Source: Lasiosphaeria ovina
Lineage: Eukaryota > Ascomycota > Sordariomycetes > Sordariales > Lasiosphaeriaceae
Reading direction: 5' to 3'
Length of the DNA: 64,000 bases
NCBI GenBank assembly: GCA_033439765.1
Contig: JAULSN010000011.1
Location: 806,001-870,000 of the forward strand
The number at the start of each line of letters is the position of its first letter. Positions within the stretch are counted from its first letter, which is position 1. A model generated the notes under the pieces. The model was not told where the DNA came from, searched no databases, and worked only from the letters and a program-made list of their open reading frames with translations. The translations under genes and the position numbers were made by a program. Below are positions 32,417 to 42,216 of this stretch, in pieces.

Positions 32417-34073
32417 ATGTTGCTCTCAGGTCAGAAGCACGGCTTCGCAACCGTCGTCGCCTGCATTCTCTGCTTCCTGGCCGGAACCAGTCTCGGCCAG
32501 CGGCCATCAAACGCGTCGGTGTGTGACTATTACGCACAGAAACGGTCCGGCACAAACACCAGCGACTCGCAGCATGCCCTGGTCCGCCGCATCGTGTCGC
32601 TCGCCTTCGAGGGCGGATCCAAGCTCGAGGGCCTCCCGACATCGCTCACCGGCATCCTGAGGCCCGGCCGGATCAACGACGTCGACGTCTCCTTGCAAAC
32701 ATACTTCAACGGGTCCAGACCGTCCACCAACGTCAACAATGCCGGGATTGGCGTCAACTGGCTCGATGATGGAGGCACTGAGAAGCTGGCCACATACCTC
32801 GCCGGCGATCAGGAGGATCTCGTCTTCAGCAACAGCACTAATCAATTGTACAGCCTCTTTCCCCTTGGTCTTCTGAGGTCGTGTGACTGACATGAGAAAT
32901 CTGCAGCAAGCTATTTGGAAACTTTTTTGTCGTCTTCAGTCGTGTCTTTGGCTGCACCATCCCGTTCCAGTCTCTCCCAAACACGTCCGGCCCGGTGAGC
33001 TTTTTTCCCTTCATCACCCATTCCGCTTTGACTCCGCTGCATGTTTGCAATGGCAGATTCTAACCAAGCCGCATTAGATATCGCTTGCATACGCCCACAA
33101 ATTCATGAACCTCGACTACAACCAGCTGGGCTACTTCATCACGCAGCTCACGCAAGCTGGCATGTTCTACGGCTTCTCGGCCCAGGATGCCGAGACGATC
33201 AAGACGAGCCTGAACGCGCGGTACAACGTGCGGTGCGCACCCGCCGTCACCTTCTCCCAGGGCGGCACACCCCAGCTCCTCAGTCTGTGCCAGAACCCGA
33301 CGTGTCCACTGGCGGCGCCCGTGAGTGACTGCGACGCCTACAACAACCTGACGGCAAACGGGGTGCAGAACAGCAACCCCACCAGCATTACGACATCCGC
33401 GACGTCGTCGGCAACGAGCTCGACCTCGACCTCTTCCACACTAACCTCGTCGACCTCCACAGCTTCTACGACTACGCCAGCTGCCGAGGCAAGCAAGAGC
33501 GACGGTAGCAGCAGCCTGAGTACAGGCGCCATCGCAGGCGTCGCCGTCGGGGGCGCCGCGGTTCTCGTGCTTGCCTTGGCAGTACTGCTCTTCTTCTTCA
33601 AGCGGCGGCGCGGCAAGACACCACCGTCAACTCCAGCCGCGCCTGCCAGTAGCACCGCGGACTGGGCAGCGGGTCAGCAGGCGTTCTCGACGCCGACGCT
33701 GCAGCCGGGGTCGCCGTACTCACAAAAGGGCCAGCACTTGTCGTACTACTCGCAAGGGACGGGCCCACCGCCATCGCAGCAGGGCGAGATCAGCCGCATC
33801 GGCAGCCCGCAGATGGTCCAGCACGGCAGCTGGCAGCACCCAGTGGAGATCGACACGTCGGACCACCATTTCACCGGGCCGCCCGTCGAGATGGACAGCA
33901 GTGTAAAGGCACCGACTCCGCAGCCGAGCCCAGGGCCCGACGGAGGAGCTGGGCACCAGCTGGGATATGGTGGAAGCCAAGGACCTGCATCGCCACAACA
34001 GCCACAGCAGGGTTATGGAGGACACCAGGGCGAGGGCTACGGGTCCCAGTACCAGGCGTACCGCCCGCAGTAG
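32417..34073 (+). CDS. Single-pass receptor-like surface protein
   Basis: Three exons, 32417-32847, 32907-32994 and 33078-34073, give 504 residues. Donors are GTACAG and GTGAGC, acceptors CTGCAG and ATTAG, and all phases fit; the third exon opens ISLAYAHKFMNLDYNQL. Residues 1-27 are a signal peptide (FATVVACILCFLAGTSLG). The ectodomain (28-265) has N-glycosylation sites and paired Cys (CTIPF, CAPAV, CQNPTCPL, CDAY), a pattern I have seen in unnamed fungal secreted or membrane proteins. A Ser/Thr stalk follows (about 275-315), then a membrane helix at about 322-348 (GAIAGVAVGGAAVLVLALAVLLFFF) and KRRR. The cytoplasmic tail is rich in Gln, Gly, Pro and Tyr and probably disordered. The overall design is that of a cell-surface sensor; the ligand is unknown. 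Confidence 0.8.
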
Positions 34074-34174
34074 TGGTAAACCACCAAGAAATTGGCTGAG
34101 GATACATACCCCGGGGAGATTGAGCCGGGTCAAAGACGGTGAAACGTTTTGTTATTTAGTTGTGGTTTTTAATT

Positions 34175-34204
34175 GGCGTGGCGTGGCGTGGCGTGGCGTG
34201 GGCG
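34175..34204 (+). repeat. GGCGT pentamer microsatellite
   Basis: Five to six head-to-tail GGCGT units lie about 100 bases after the stop codon of the receptor-like gene, likely in its 3' untranslated region or just beyond. No role is apparent. Confidence 0.8.
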
Positions 34205-34599
34205 CATGGCATCATCTCTCTCAGACTCTTCTTTTTACCTTAAAGTATACAAAGATCTTCGCGTAATTATTATTTAGAAGCTTTCAATTCTTTTGCTCCG
34301 CTTCGCTTTCTGGCATTTATTTCTAATTTAGGCATGTCGTCTGCTTGCTTACATCGAGCTTAGTAAACATGAGTACCAAAAGCAGGCGCAAGGTGGTATT
34401 TTCCGGAGAGCCGGGAATTAAGGTATTGTTTTTCTGGCGAGCGGGTGTCACAAGACATTTAACCAACACTCGGCGGGAGCCTCGTGTGTACGTACCCGCA
34501 TGGGGGTGGGATTGCCGTGGCGGGCAGCCTGATATGACATGACCCAAACCCAAACCCGGCAGAGTGGCTCGGCCGTCGAGCGGTTGAGATTTGATAGAT

Positions 34600-34690
34600 G
34601 GATGCAATGGGATCGAACCCGGTTATGGTGTTTGCAGTTTTAAGAACACGATGCACTCGCTGTGTGGAAGCTTACCTAGGTAGATGGCCG
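34600..34690 (-). pseudogene. Possible tRNA-Lys-like relic
   Basis: On the minus strand the sequence runs TAAGCTTCC ... TTCTTAA ... GGGTTCGATCCC. The last part matches the pol III B box/T-loop exactly, and the 7-base loop with CTT in its centre would be a Lys anticodon at about the right distance. The acceptor, anticodon and T stems do not pair properly, so it is not a working tRNA gene. A decayed tRNA or a tRNA-derived SINE fragment is the best guess. Confidence 0.25.
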
Positions 34691-35808
34691 CCATACCTTC
34701 TAGCAGCTGCCGAGATTACGCAACTGGACTTGCACAGTGTTTGGTCACTCTCCGGAACTCCATGGATGAGTAGAAAGACGCAGATTTCCATTTGCCATTT
34801 AAAGGTTAGCCGGTATATCAAAGTACTCGTAACAGCTCCAAAGTCAAAATCACACCACAATTCCTGGCCGATGGGCTTGAGGTACGAAGAAGTAGGAAGT
34901 TGAGACCAGCAAGTTGGAACCTCAAAATCCTGTTGCGCGGTCTTGCTAGAGACCTCAAAGACGTTGGTTCAATCTCGCAAACTCTTGTGCATAATATCGT
35001 CTCCAGCTCCAAAAGAGGAATTGTGAACAAGGCGAGGGACAGTCCATGTTTAAATACTCGAGTCTGGAATTTACCAACATAGTGCTGTCAATGCGAAGCT
35101 GTCGTTGCGTTACGGGTTCTGGCGGTCAGCGGTTAGGCTGTAGGGAAGGAACTGGAAGGAAAGATCAGGCCGCCACCGGGCCGGCGCCAGCGTAGCGGCT
35201 AGCGCGCAGCTGCAGCAGCACCCCGCCAAGTCTTTTTGGCGGGGGGGCTGCTCCAAGCCGTCGAGTCGACTCTGTCGGGTGGCCGAACCATTGGACCACA
35301 GGGCAACACGAGAGCGGACGGACGGGCTATGCTGTGCTACCACCCTTAAAAACAGGCGTCGCCAGAAACAGCTAAAGCGCTGGCGCTTGCATTGGGTCGG
35401 GGCGGTGTCGCGCGAATCAGCCTCACAGAAATCGGGGTCATGACGCAGAGTCGCAGAGACGCAAGAGAAGATGGATGGGCTCGTCTCGTATAAATAATCA
35501 CCTGGCCCCAGGAAATCGTTTGCCGCCTTGGCAAAAACCTCCATGTCGTATTCTTCCCCTCCTTTGCTGTCGCCCGTCGTTTGAGGCTGCAAAAGAGTTG
35601 ATGCAGAGCAGCCTGGGATTGATCGTTGTTGTCGTTATTCCCCAGTTTCGAGAGAGAGAAAGCCCTAATCAGAAGGCTTCAGAAGCTGTGCCCTCTGAGA
35701 GCCTCCTGAATCAGCATTCAGAACCCTAACCCTTCAACATCAAAAGCTCAGCTGGCACTGGGCTTGAGAACCACGACACACGGCACTGCAAGTTCTGGTG
35801 ATCACTTC

Positions 35809-36663
35809 ATGATGCATCTTGGCCACCTCATAGCCGCGGCGGCCTTGGTCGGGGGGTCTGCCGCCGAGACGATCCGCATTGACGTTGGCGCCAACAACCT
35901 TCTCGACTTCTCTCCCGAGTCGACGACGGCGGCCGTCGGCGACGTCCTCGAGTTTCACTTTTTCCGTTATTTCCCGAGCCACGACGTCGCCATGGGCGAC
36001 TTTGACAGCCCGTGCACGCCGGCCAAAACCGGCGGTTTTTACTCGGGCATCTTTGAGACAACGGGCTCCGGAGAGAATGTGAGTATTATTTCTTTTTTTG
36101 CGCATCCGGAAAAGGACACAAATCCTGACGTGGTACTCTAGGCCAACGTCTTCAGCGTCGTGGTCAACTCGACGGACCCTATCTTCTTCTACTGCACCGT
36201 GGCCCGCCACTGCGCGTCGGGCATGGTTGGCGTGGTGAATCCCAGCGGCAGCCAGACGCTGGCCACATACAAGTCCAACGCCCGGTCCGCCAGGTCGTCA
36301 GCCCCCCCGGCCGTGTTCGGCGGCCAGATCGTGCCCGCCAGCAGCTCCCACAGCACGCCCCGCCCGTCGGTCGTGCCCAGCGAGTCGAGCTCCAAGTCTT
36401 CCGGCTCGACCACCACGCCGTCTACCGCGAGCTCGTCCTCTGGCTCGACGACCACGCCGTCTACCGCGAGCTCGTCCTCTGGCTCGTCCACCTCGCCCGC
36501 CACTACCGGCTCGTCAAGCTCCTCTTCTTCGTCGACAACCACGTCACCGACGACAACCGGAACCTCGAGCCCCGGTGGCGGCGGCAGCGGCGCTCCGTCT
36601 CTGACCTTTTCGATAATCGCGACCACTTTGGGCGCAATATGCGTGGCCCTCTTGTTGTCGTGA
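35809..36663 (+). CDS. GPI-anchored cupredoxin-like (Ser-rich) cell-surface protein
   Basis: Extracellular serine-rich protein of the fungal plastocyanin-like type. Exons 35809-36078 and 36142-36663 (GTGAGT donor, CTCTAG acceptor, CCTGAC branch, phase 0) give 263 residues. Residues 1-19 are a signal peptide ending in GGSAAE. The cupredoxin domain (about 22-145) keeps the blue-copper-like ligand pattern: His in YFPSHDV, then FYCTVARHCASGM with Cys, His and Met spaced as in plastocyanins. Thus copper binding is likely, though a redox role is not shown. A Ser/Thr-rich linker with two copies of SGSTTTPSTASSS follows. The hydrophobic end (TFSIIATTLGAICVALLLS) after small residues fits a GPI signal. 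The start is the first of two adjacent ATGs; upstream in-frame codons lack an ATG. Confidence 0.88.
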
Positions 36664-36864
36664 GCACTGCGGAGCTACCGCCAGTTGCGGATGAGGTCGA
36701 TACGCCCGTTATCGGGCAGGGCTAATACCCCAAAACCCAAAACCCGAGGCCAACAGTGCTCAGTATTGCAAGCTCTACACTGCTCGATAATCATACTCGT
36801 ATGCTTCGGCATGAGCCGTGGTTGACCGGAAATCCTAGCCCGATGATCCACAAAGCACCTAAAA

Positions 36865-37722
36865 TCAGGTCGGCCGCCAGACCATGGACCAGACGGTCAC
36901 GCCCGGCCCGCCCTTTTCCCGCAGCCCGCCCGCGCCCGTGGTGCCTTTGCCCAGGACGAGCTCGCCGACGGTCGTGAAGCCGTGCTTCTTGTATAGATCC
37001 CGCGACAGGGGCGTCGTGGCCTCGAGCCAGAGCGGGCGGCCGTCGCTGCGGGCGCGCTCCTTCATCTCCCCCAACAGCACGCCCGCGAGCCCCTGCCGCC
37101 GCCTCCCCCCCAGCGTCCCCATGATGAACACGTACCAGTGCTTCTTCTGCTCCTCTTTGTTCAGCGCCTTGGCGTACATGTCTTGCGCGGCGCTGTAGTC
37201 GAAGATGGCGCGCTGCGAGGATCAAACACGAACATCAGAATCATCACGGTGAACCGACCACACGAAATCAAAGAGAATCCGGTAAAACTGGGAGGGCCGT
37301 TGACTTGGTAGCGCATCTCTCTCACCTTCACAGCCCCGATGCCAATGGTGAAGAGCCCCTGCACGACGCCCGCGGGGATCATGGTCCACGGGTTGTCGGC
37401 CTTGCGGCCCGGCGGCATCAGGACCGCGCAGCAGCCGAAGCCGTCGGCCTCGAGGAACAGCCCGTGGTTGAGCGCGCACGCCGTCAAGAATGCCGTCAGC
37501 AGCCGGAACAGCACCGGCTCCTGCTTGTCCGCCGCGTGCGCCTGCAGCAGCCACGTGTACAGCGGGTCGCCCAGGAACGTCTGCGTCATGACCTCGGTCG
37601 TCTTGCCGAGGTACTCTGGCGGTTTGGAACTGCGTGTTAGTCGCGGCTTTGGCCTGTTTGTGTGAGTGAGCAGCAAACGCACCTTTGCCTTTGCACGTCG
37701 TCTTGTATGGTTCTTGCGACAT
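36865..37722 (-). CDS. GNAT-family N-acetyltransferase
   Basis: Acetyl-CoA-dependent acyltransferase. Exons 37722-37683, 37615-37326 and 37212-36865 give 225 residues. The first intron uses the acceptor CCAG so that CKGKE-YLGKTTEVMTQ is in frame; an acceptor 14 bases earlier breaks the frame. The second exon ends GIGAVK before GTGAGA, and the third opens RAIFDYSAA. The fungal-GNAT pattern is clear: FLGDPLYTWLL near the start, then WYVFIMGTLGGRRRQGLAGVLL, where R-R-x-G-L/x-A corresponds to motif A (Q/RxxGxG/A) that binds the CoA pyrophosphate. LWLEATTPLSRDLYKKHGF is the conserved C-terminal half. No signal peptide, so probably cytosolic. The substrate is unknown. It converges with the cupredoxin-like gene. 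Confidence 0.85.
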
Positions 37723-40597
37723 TTTGGCGGCTAGCGGATGATGTGATGCGATGTGATGCGATGTGACAAACAGTTGTACAACAAACTTTTGCTAGCTAGG
37801 TCTAGACTTAAAACAAAAATCAGAGGCGAGGTGGTATGACGCGTCGGAGCATTCGCTTGCAAGTGGAGAATGGAAAAGCGAGCGAAGGATCGCAAAGAAA
37901 CACCGTTGGTCGCTTGCTTATTACTTGGCGGCGAGAACGAACGAGGATAAATACGGGGAAAGAATACGGATACGGTCAGGGCTTTGATACGTGGAAAGAA
38001 AGGGAGGGGTGTGTTAGAGCTAATTGTCCATTAGCCTCACCCCTCCCTGTCTGTATGCCCGCCAGGGTTCCATTTCCAAGGCTCCAACGTTCAAGTTAAC
38101 ATCTAGAAATGAGTTATCGCATCAAGACCACCAATTCGTATTTGAGATTCGGCACTGATATGCGTGACTCCGTGCAACAAAGAAACCCAGGAGCGATGTA
38201 CTATTTTGACTCAAATTAAACGACCCATAAAAATACTCTTCCAGATGTAATTACACAGTATGTGCTATGCGAGCGAGTAAGGGTGTCTAAAGACCCATCA
38301 CAGCCCGAACAACACCGGTATTTGACGCCAATCAATATTTCGACCTTTGCAAGTGGTTCACAAGGATATTTACCTAGCTACTCCGTAGGTAATTACCACC
38401 AATTCCCGCAATCCCTCCCGAGAGAGTATTCGCATCTCGGTCGAAGAGGGTGCTCGGGCTGTGTGTGATACGGTAATTCGGGCAGTCTAAATCATGGTGC
38501 GCAGTGAGTCCGAGCCCCAAGTCCGAGCCGTAACGACAAACTCCCGACTTGGTTCTTGCATGTCGTGATCGGTGGGTTTCCTCCACCGTGGTACATATCC
38601 CTGCCCTTTTTAACTTACTGTTGTCATCTCGAAGGAGCATTTGAGCAGGGAGAAATGGTAAATCTCGGTGATTGGGTTTAGGCCTTCAGATAGCTCGGGT
38701 AATTAATCAGGCTTTCAGATAGCTTGAGTAAGTTGCAGGCTCCTCTTTGCGTGGATGTCATCAGCTACGGCGGGCTTGGTGGTGAGAAGCTCTGTATCAC
38801 TCGTGTCGACGAATTCAACACCTGGGAAGAGTGGCTTCTCTTTGAAATTAGTGTGTACTTACCCGGCGGAGAGACGGCTAATACAACGCTGGACCGAATA
38901 TTCCCGCCCAGCTCACTCGCGCCGCTCCATTTGTTATTCTGCTTGCGGATTGGGCTTCCATGCCGTACTATTACTTGGAGGACACGGCCGTGCGGAGGGA
39001 AGGGATTCGTAAGGAACAACTGTACAAGGCAGATCTGGGGAGGTTCGGCCAGTCTAGTCTCTAAACTACCTATCTAGGCGAGTCTTGAGATAGCTCAAGT
39101 AGGTCCTTAGATAATTCAAGTGCCTACAGTTAACTACGTCTTCTGATATCTCAAGGGAGGGCTCTCAGATAGCTTATATAGGTAGGAATCTGGTCCTTGA
39201 ATAATTTTGCGACGTGGTATATAAACAAAGTCATAATATGGAGTATTGATTCTAATAAGCAAAATCGGCCTGGTAAAGGTTCTTGCTAAATAACGAAGGA
39301 GATACGACTTCACAGTGCTACGTGAGTGTTTCAAACAGCCACATGCCTTCGACGGAGACACACATTCAGGACTATTCACAGGCAAATTCTGTCTTTATCT
39401 CATCATTTGCAAACAGCTTATCTAGGTGGTTAGCCATTTGGGTCTATGGAGAAATGTACAAGACATGTCACAAACCCTTATAACGATAGCTGTAATCCCA
39501 CGGGAGGATTTATAGAACGGGGAGGAGAAAGTCGAGTTCGGTGAGCAGATATTCTAACCGTAACTGCGTAGTCTTGTTGACTTGGATCTGTGTCCGCGAG
39601 CCCGAGGCACCTTTAAGTCCCGGGGAAGCTTCAATCCAACCGCAATCTCTCCAGATTTTAATAGAATCGGATCACAGAAGTAGATGACCCAAGTCCGAAG
39701 TAAATAATTATGCCTGTCCATAAGAAACATTTCCAAGCATTTGTTTCACTAGACTGCGGTAGATTTGCATGCTATAGTATGTAGGTCTCTCTTAGCCATC
39801 CGGCTTCAAGCAATTATTACCCTAAATAGCTCTATCTAATTGGTCACGCTGCGTCCCAGGCGCCTCAATGATTCGGCACGTACTCGTAGTATCTTCTCTT
39901 AATATATTATAATGTTTTAATGCATTGAAACGGTTGAAATACCTAGCTAATTACAAGTCTTCCAATACAACGAATGCGACAACGTCGGCAGGCCAAGGTA
40001 AGTTTGAGACGAACTAGATAAATGGACAGATGGTGTTAGAGTACTAGGTTATCATTACATACCTTGGTGATCATCAAACTCATGCAGGGGTGCACGGGAA
40101 AAAGCCGTTTTGGGTAGGAACAGGTAATGACTGAATTGTGTGCAGGAATGAATGTAGGAGCTGCGGATCCTAATGTGGATCTAATTATCAGCCTCGGCTC
40201 CGGGCAATATATGGGCCTTGACATAAAAGTAGGGTACTCTGATCACAGTCGATCCAATAGTGTCACGATGAACCAAGTTCGGCCTGTACAACTTCAACAA
40301 GTGTCTCCAAGGAAGGCTCGCTCGCCCATTCATGTTCCCAAAAAGTACAATGGAAGGCAGCTGGGTATTTGCAGCCCATACAGTAATAGCACTGTCCCCC
40401 GTACTGGCCTCTGGGTGTCCATTGGATCTGGGTACAGAGTATGTACCGACCAGGAGGCAAGGTACGTAAACGCGCCCACTTCGGCGGTCGGCTTTGTCCC
40501 ACCCACAGTCACCTCAAACAGTCCGTGCCTCAGCGCTTGCAACCACCTCATATCCTCCCGTCTCAACGCAACTTCTCACACCGGGCTCACTTCCGCG
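37723..40597. other. AT-rich intergenic island
   Basis: No coding gene is recognised over almost 2.9 kb. From about 38100 the base composition turns clearly AT-rich compared with the genes around. Short imperfect copies of AGATAGCTYRAGTAGGT occur near 38690-38735 and 39080-39185. The composition and absence of open frames fit DNA that was repeated and then mutated by RIP. The promoter of the divergent kinase gene must lie near the right end. Confidence 0.55.
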
Positions 40598-41749
40598 ATG
40601 CAATCTGCAGATAAATCCAGCGCTCAGAGCGCCACTCTTGGGGACTACCATGTCGGCAACATTTTGACACCGAGACTGACTGGCATACACGGCCATATGC
40701 TGGACACGTCCGAGTCGGGAACCACGATCCGCGTCCGCATCGACAAGATCATCACGCGCACGCTGTCCTGCGCCCTGGCCGTCAGGCTAGTCGAGGGATC
40801 CGACCAGCTCCAGGAGGCAGGCTCGCTGCTCTTCTTGAAGTTGTTCGATCGGCGCTTCTCCAAGCAGCTCCGGCGCAACGGCGGAATTGATCCCTGGACG
40901 CAGGACAAGGAGAGCGCTTATGTCCAGTCAATCCAGAACGGGTCTGTTAACCAGTTCCTTAACAATCTCCACACTGTTCCCCGTTTTCGCATCGACACAG
41001 AAGAGGACTGGGACGATGCCGAGAATGAAGCATTTCTCGCCGACGAGTCTCTCCGGCTCTTCACCACCGAGTACACCGCCTATGACAGACTCTCAAACCA
41101 CCAAGGCCGCTCGATCCCCAGGCTGGTTGCAGCTGTTGATATCGACATCGCGCCGCCCTCTCCAGGGCTCGCACCGACTGCCGAGGGTGATTTCGAGCCC
41201 TTCAAAGTCAAAGGTATCATCCTCCAGTACCTCGAAGGCCTCAACCTCTGGGACATTGTGAAGCACTGCCCACGATCGAGCTGGCAGGGCATCGTTGACC
41301 AGGCCGTCGACATTACACGCATGTTGGGCGAGTACGGCATCCTAAACCGAGATGTGCGGCCGGAAAACTTTATTGTCGTGCCTGCTGCGCCTGCCACCCA
41401 TGGACAGGACCAGGAGACACGATATCGAGTTTTCATGGTGGATCTTGCATTGTGCAAGTTTCGCGAGGAATACGAGTCGTTTGCCCAGTGGGGGATGGCC
41501 AAGGAAACCAAGAACGAGGACGGTGCCGTGGGGCTCAGGATGCAGAAGAGGCTGAAGATGGACCACGACTTTGACCTGAAGTTCGAGTCCTCCCTCGCCT
41601 ACGCGCAATGGGGCGATACCAGGGAGACTGATGAGAGCTTCATGGCTATTGCGATCAAGGAAGTGGTGAGGCCCGGCGAAGTGTCTTATACTCACCCCAA
41701 ATTCTACAAACCACAGAAGAAGTTGGCAGTGGAGTGTGGAAAGCAGTAG
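40598..41749 (+). CDS. Divergent fungal protein-kinase-like protein
   Basis: 383 residues from ATG 40598. Upstream in-frame ATGs exist (40127 and others), but the sequence before 40598 shows no coding pattern. The hinge/C-lobe region reads GIILQYLEGLNLWDIV and the catalytic loop ILNRDVRPENFIV, with Asn in place of the His of HRD but Asp and Asn kept. The metal site is VFMVDLALCKF, with DLA instead of DFG; the Asp is kept. No clear glycine-rich loop is visible, although LLFLKLFDRRFSK offers a candidate lysine strand. I recognise the pattern as a frequent fungal family of APH/kinase-like proteins with unknown substrates. It may be an active enzyme of altered chemistry or a pseudokinase. It has no signal peptide or membrane segment. 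Confidence 0.7.
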   Translation: MQSADKSSAQSATLGDYHVGNILTPRLTGIHGHMLDTSESGTTIRVRIDKIITRTLSCALAVRLVEGSDQLQEAGSLLFLKLFDRRFSKQLRRNGGIDPWTQDKESAYVQSIQNGSVNQFLNNLHTVPRFRIDTEEDWDDAENEAFLADESLRLFTTEYTAYDRLSNHQGRSIPRLVAAVDIDIAPPSPGLAPTAEGDFEPFKVKGIILQYLEGLNLWDIVKHCPRSSWQGIVDQAVDITRMLGEYGILNRDVRPENFIVVPAAPATHGQDQETRYRVFMVDLALCKFREEYESFAQWGMAKETKNEDGAVGLRMQKRLKMDHDFDLKFESSLAYAQWGDTRETDESFMAIAIKEVVRPGEVSYTHPKFYKPQKKLAVECGKQ

Positions 41750-42216
41750 AGTGCGCTCGAGCAGGGAATTGCCACGATTTTGGACTCTCGCTGGAATGGA
41801 GGACTGGGCCTTGGGATAGCCAGACAACCCTCACTTTAACTAATTAACTGCCCACTCTTGTTGGAATACATGAGTCTAAGCAAACTTGAACGCCACCAGC
41901 GCAGGGATCCGAGAGTGAGACCTAGGTGCCTTTCAGCTCGCGCGGCTCAAGTACCAACACCAGCACCAACATTGACCAACGCGCTAATCAAGCAGCCTAG
42001 GCATGTGAGGCCTGGACAGTGTATAGGAAGAGCCGCTGTGTGACGGGTATGTTGACTGGAAACTGTCTTGGACATCGTCTTTCACATCATCTTTGCAACT
42101 GAAACGGTCTTGGACATCGTCTTTCATATCATCCTTGCAACTGAAACTGTCTTGGATATCATCTTTACACAATCTTCCGTATCATCTCTCACACCATCTC
42201 GCACACCACCACTGCA
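41750..42216. other. Intergenic region with 42-bp tandem repeat
   Basis: The second half is taken by a tandem repeat (42059-42180) that ends 37 bases before the next ATG, so it should lie in the promoter or leader of that gene. Nothing else is recognised. Confidence 0.6.
42059..42180. repeat. 42-bp tandem repeat, nearly three copies
   Basis: The unit begins GAAACTGTCTTGGACATCGT. Copies start at 42059, 42101 and 42143; the third is degenerate. The period is a multiple of three and the minus strand reads as a KDDVQDxFSCKDD repeat, but the frame has no context. It lies immediately upstream of the gene at 42217. Confidence 0.8.

Larger units (their letters stand above)
34074..35808. other. Intergenic region with a tRNA-like relic
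   Basis: No coding gene is recognised. It contains the pentamer repeat at 34175-34204 and a minus-strand stretch at 34600-34690 that resembles the 3' half of a tRNA. The last part leads into the cupredoxin-like gene and should hold its promoter. Confidence 0.5.

Noticed and set aside
31554..32642. 362-codon open frame on the minus strand
   Set aside because: Arg/Pro/Ser/Cys-rich, overlaps the promoter and first exon of the receptor-like gene, and has no domain; treated as chance.
34175..34204. GGCGT repeat as an internal telomere-like array
   Set aside because: Fungal telomeric repeats are normally TTAGGG; a 30-bp GGCGT run is an ordinary microsatellite.
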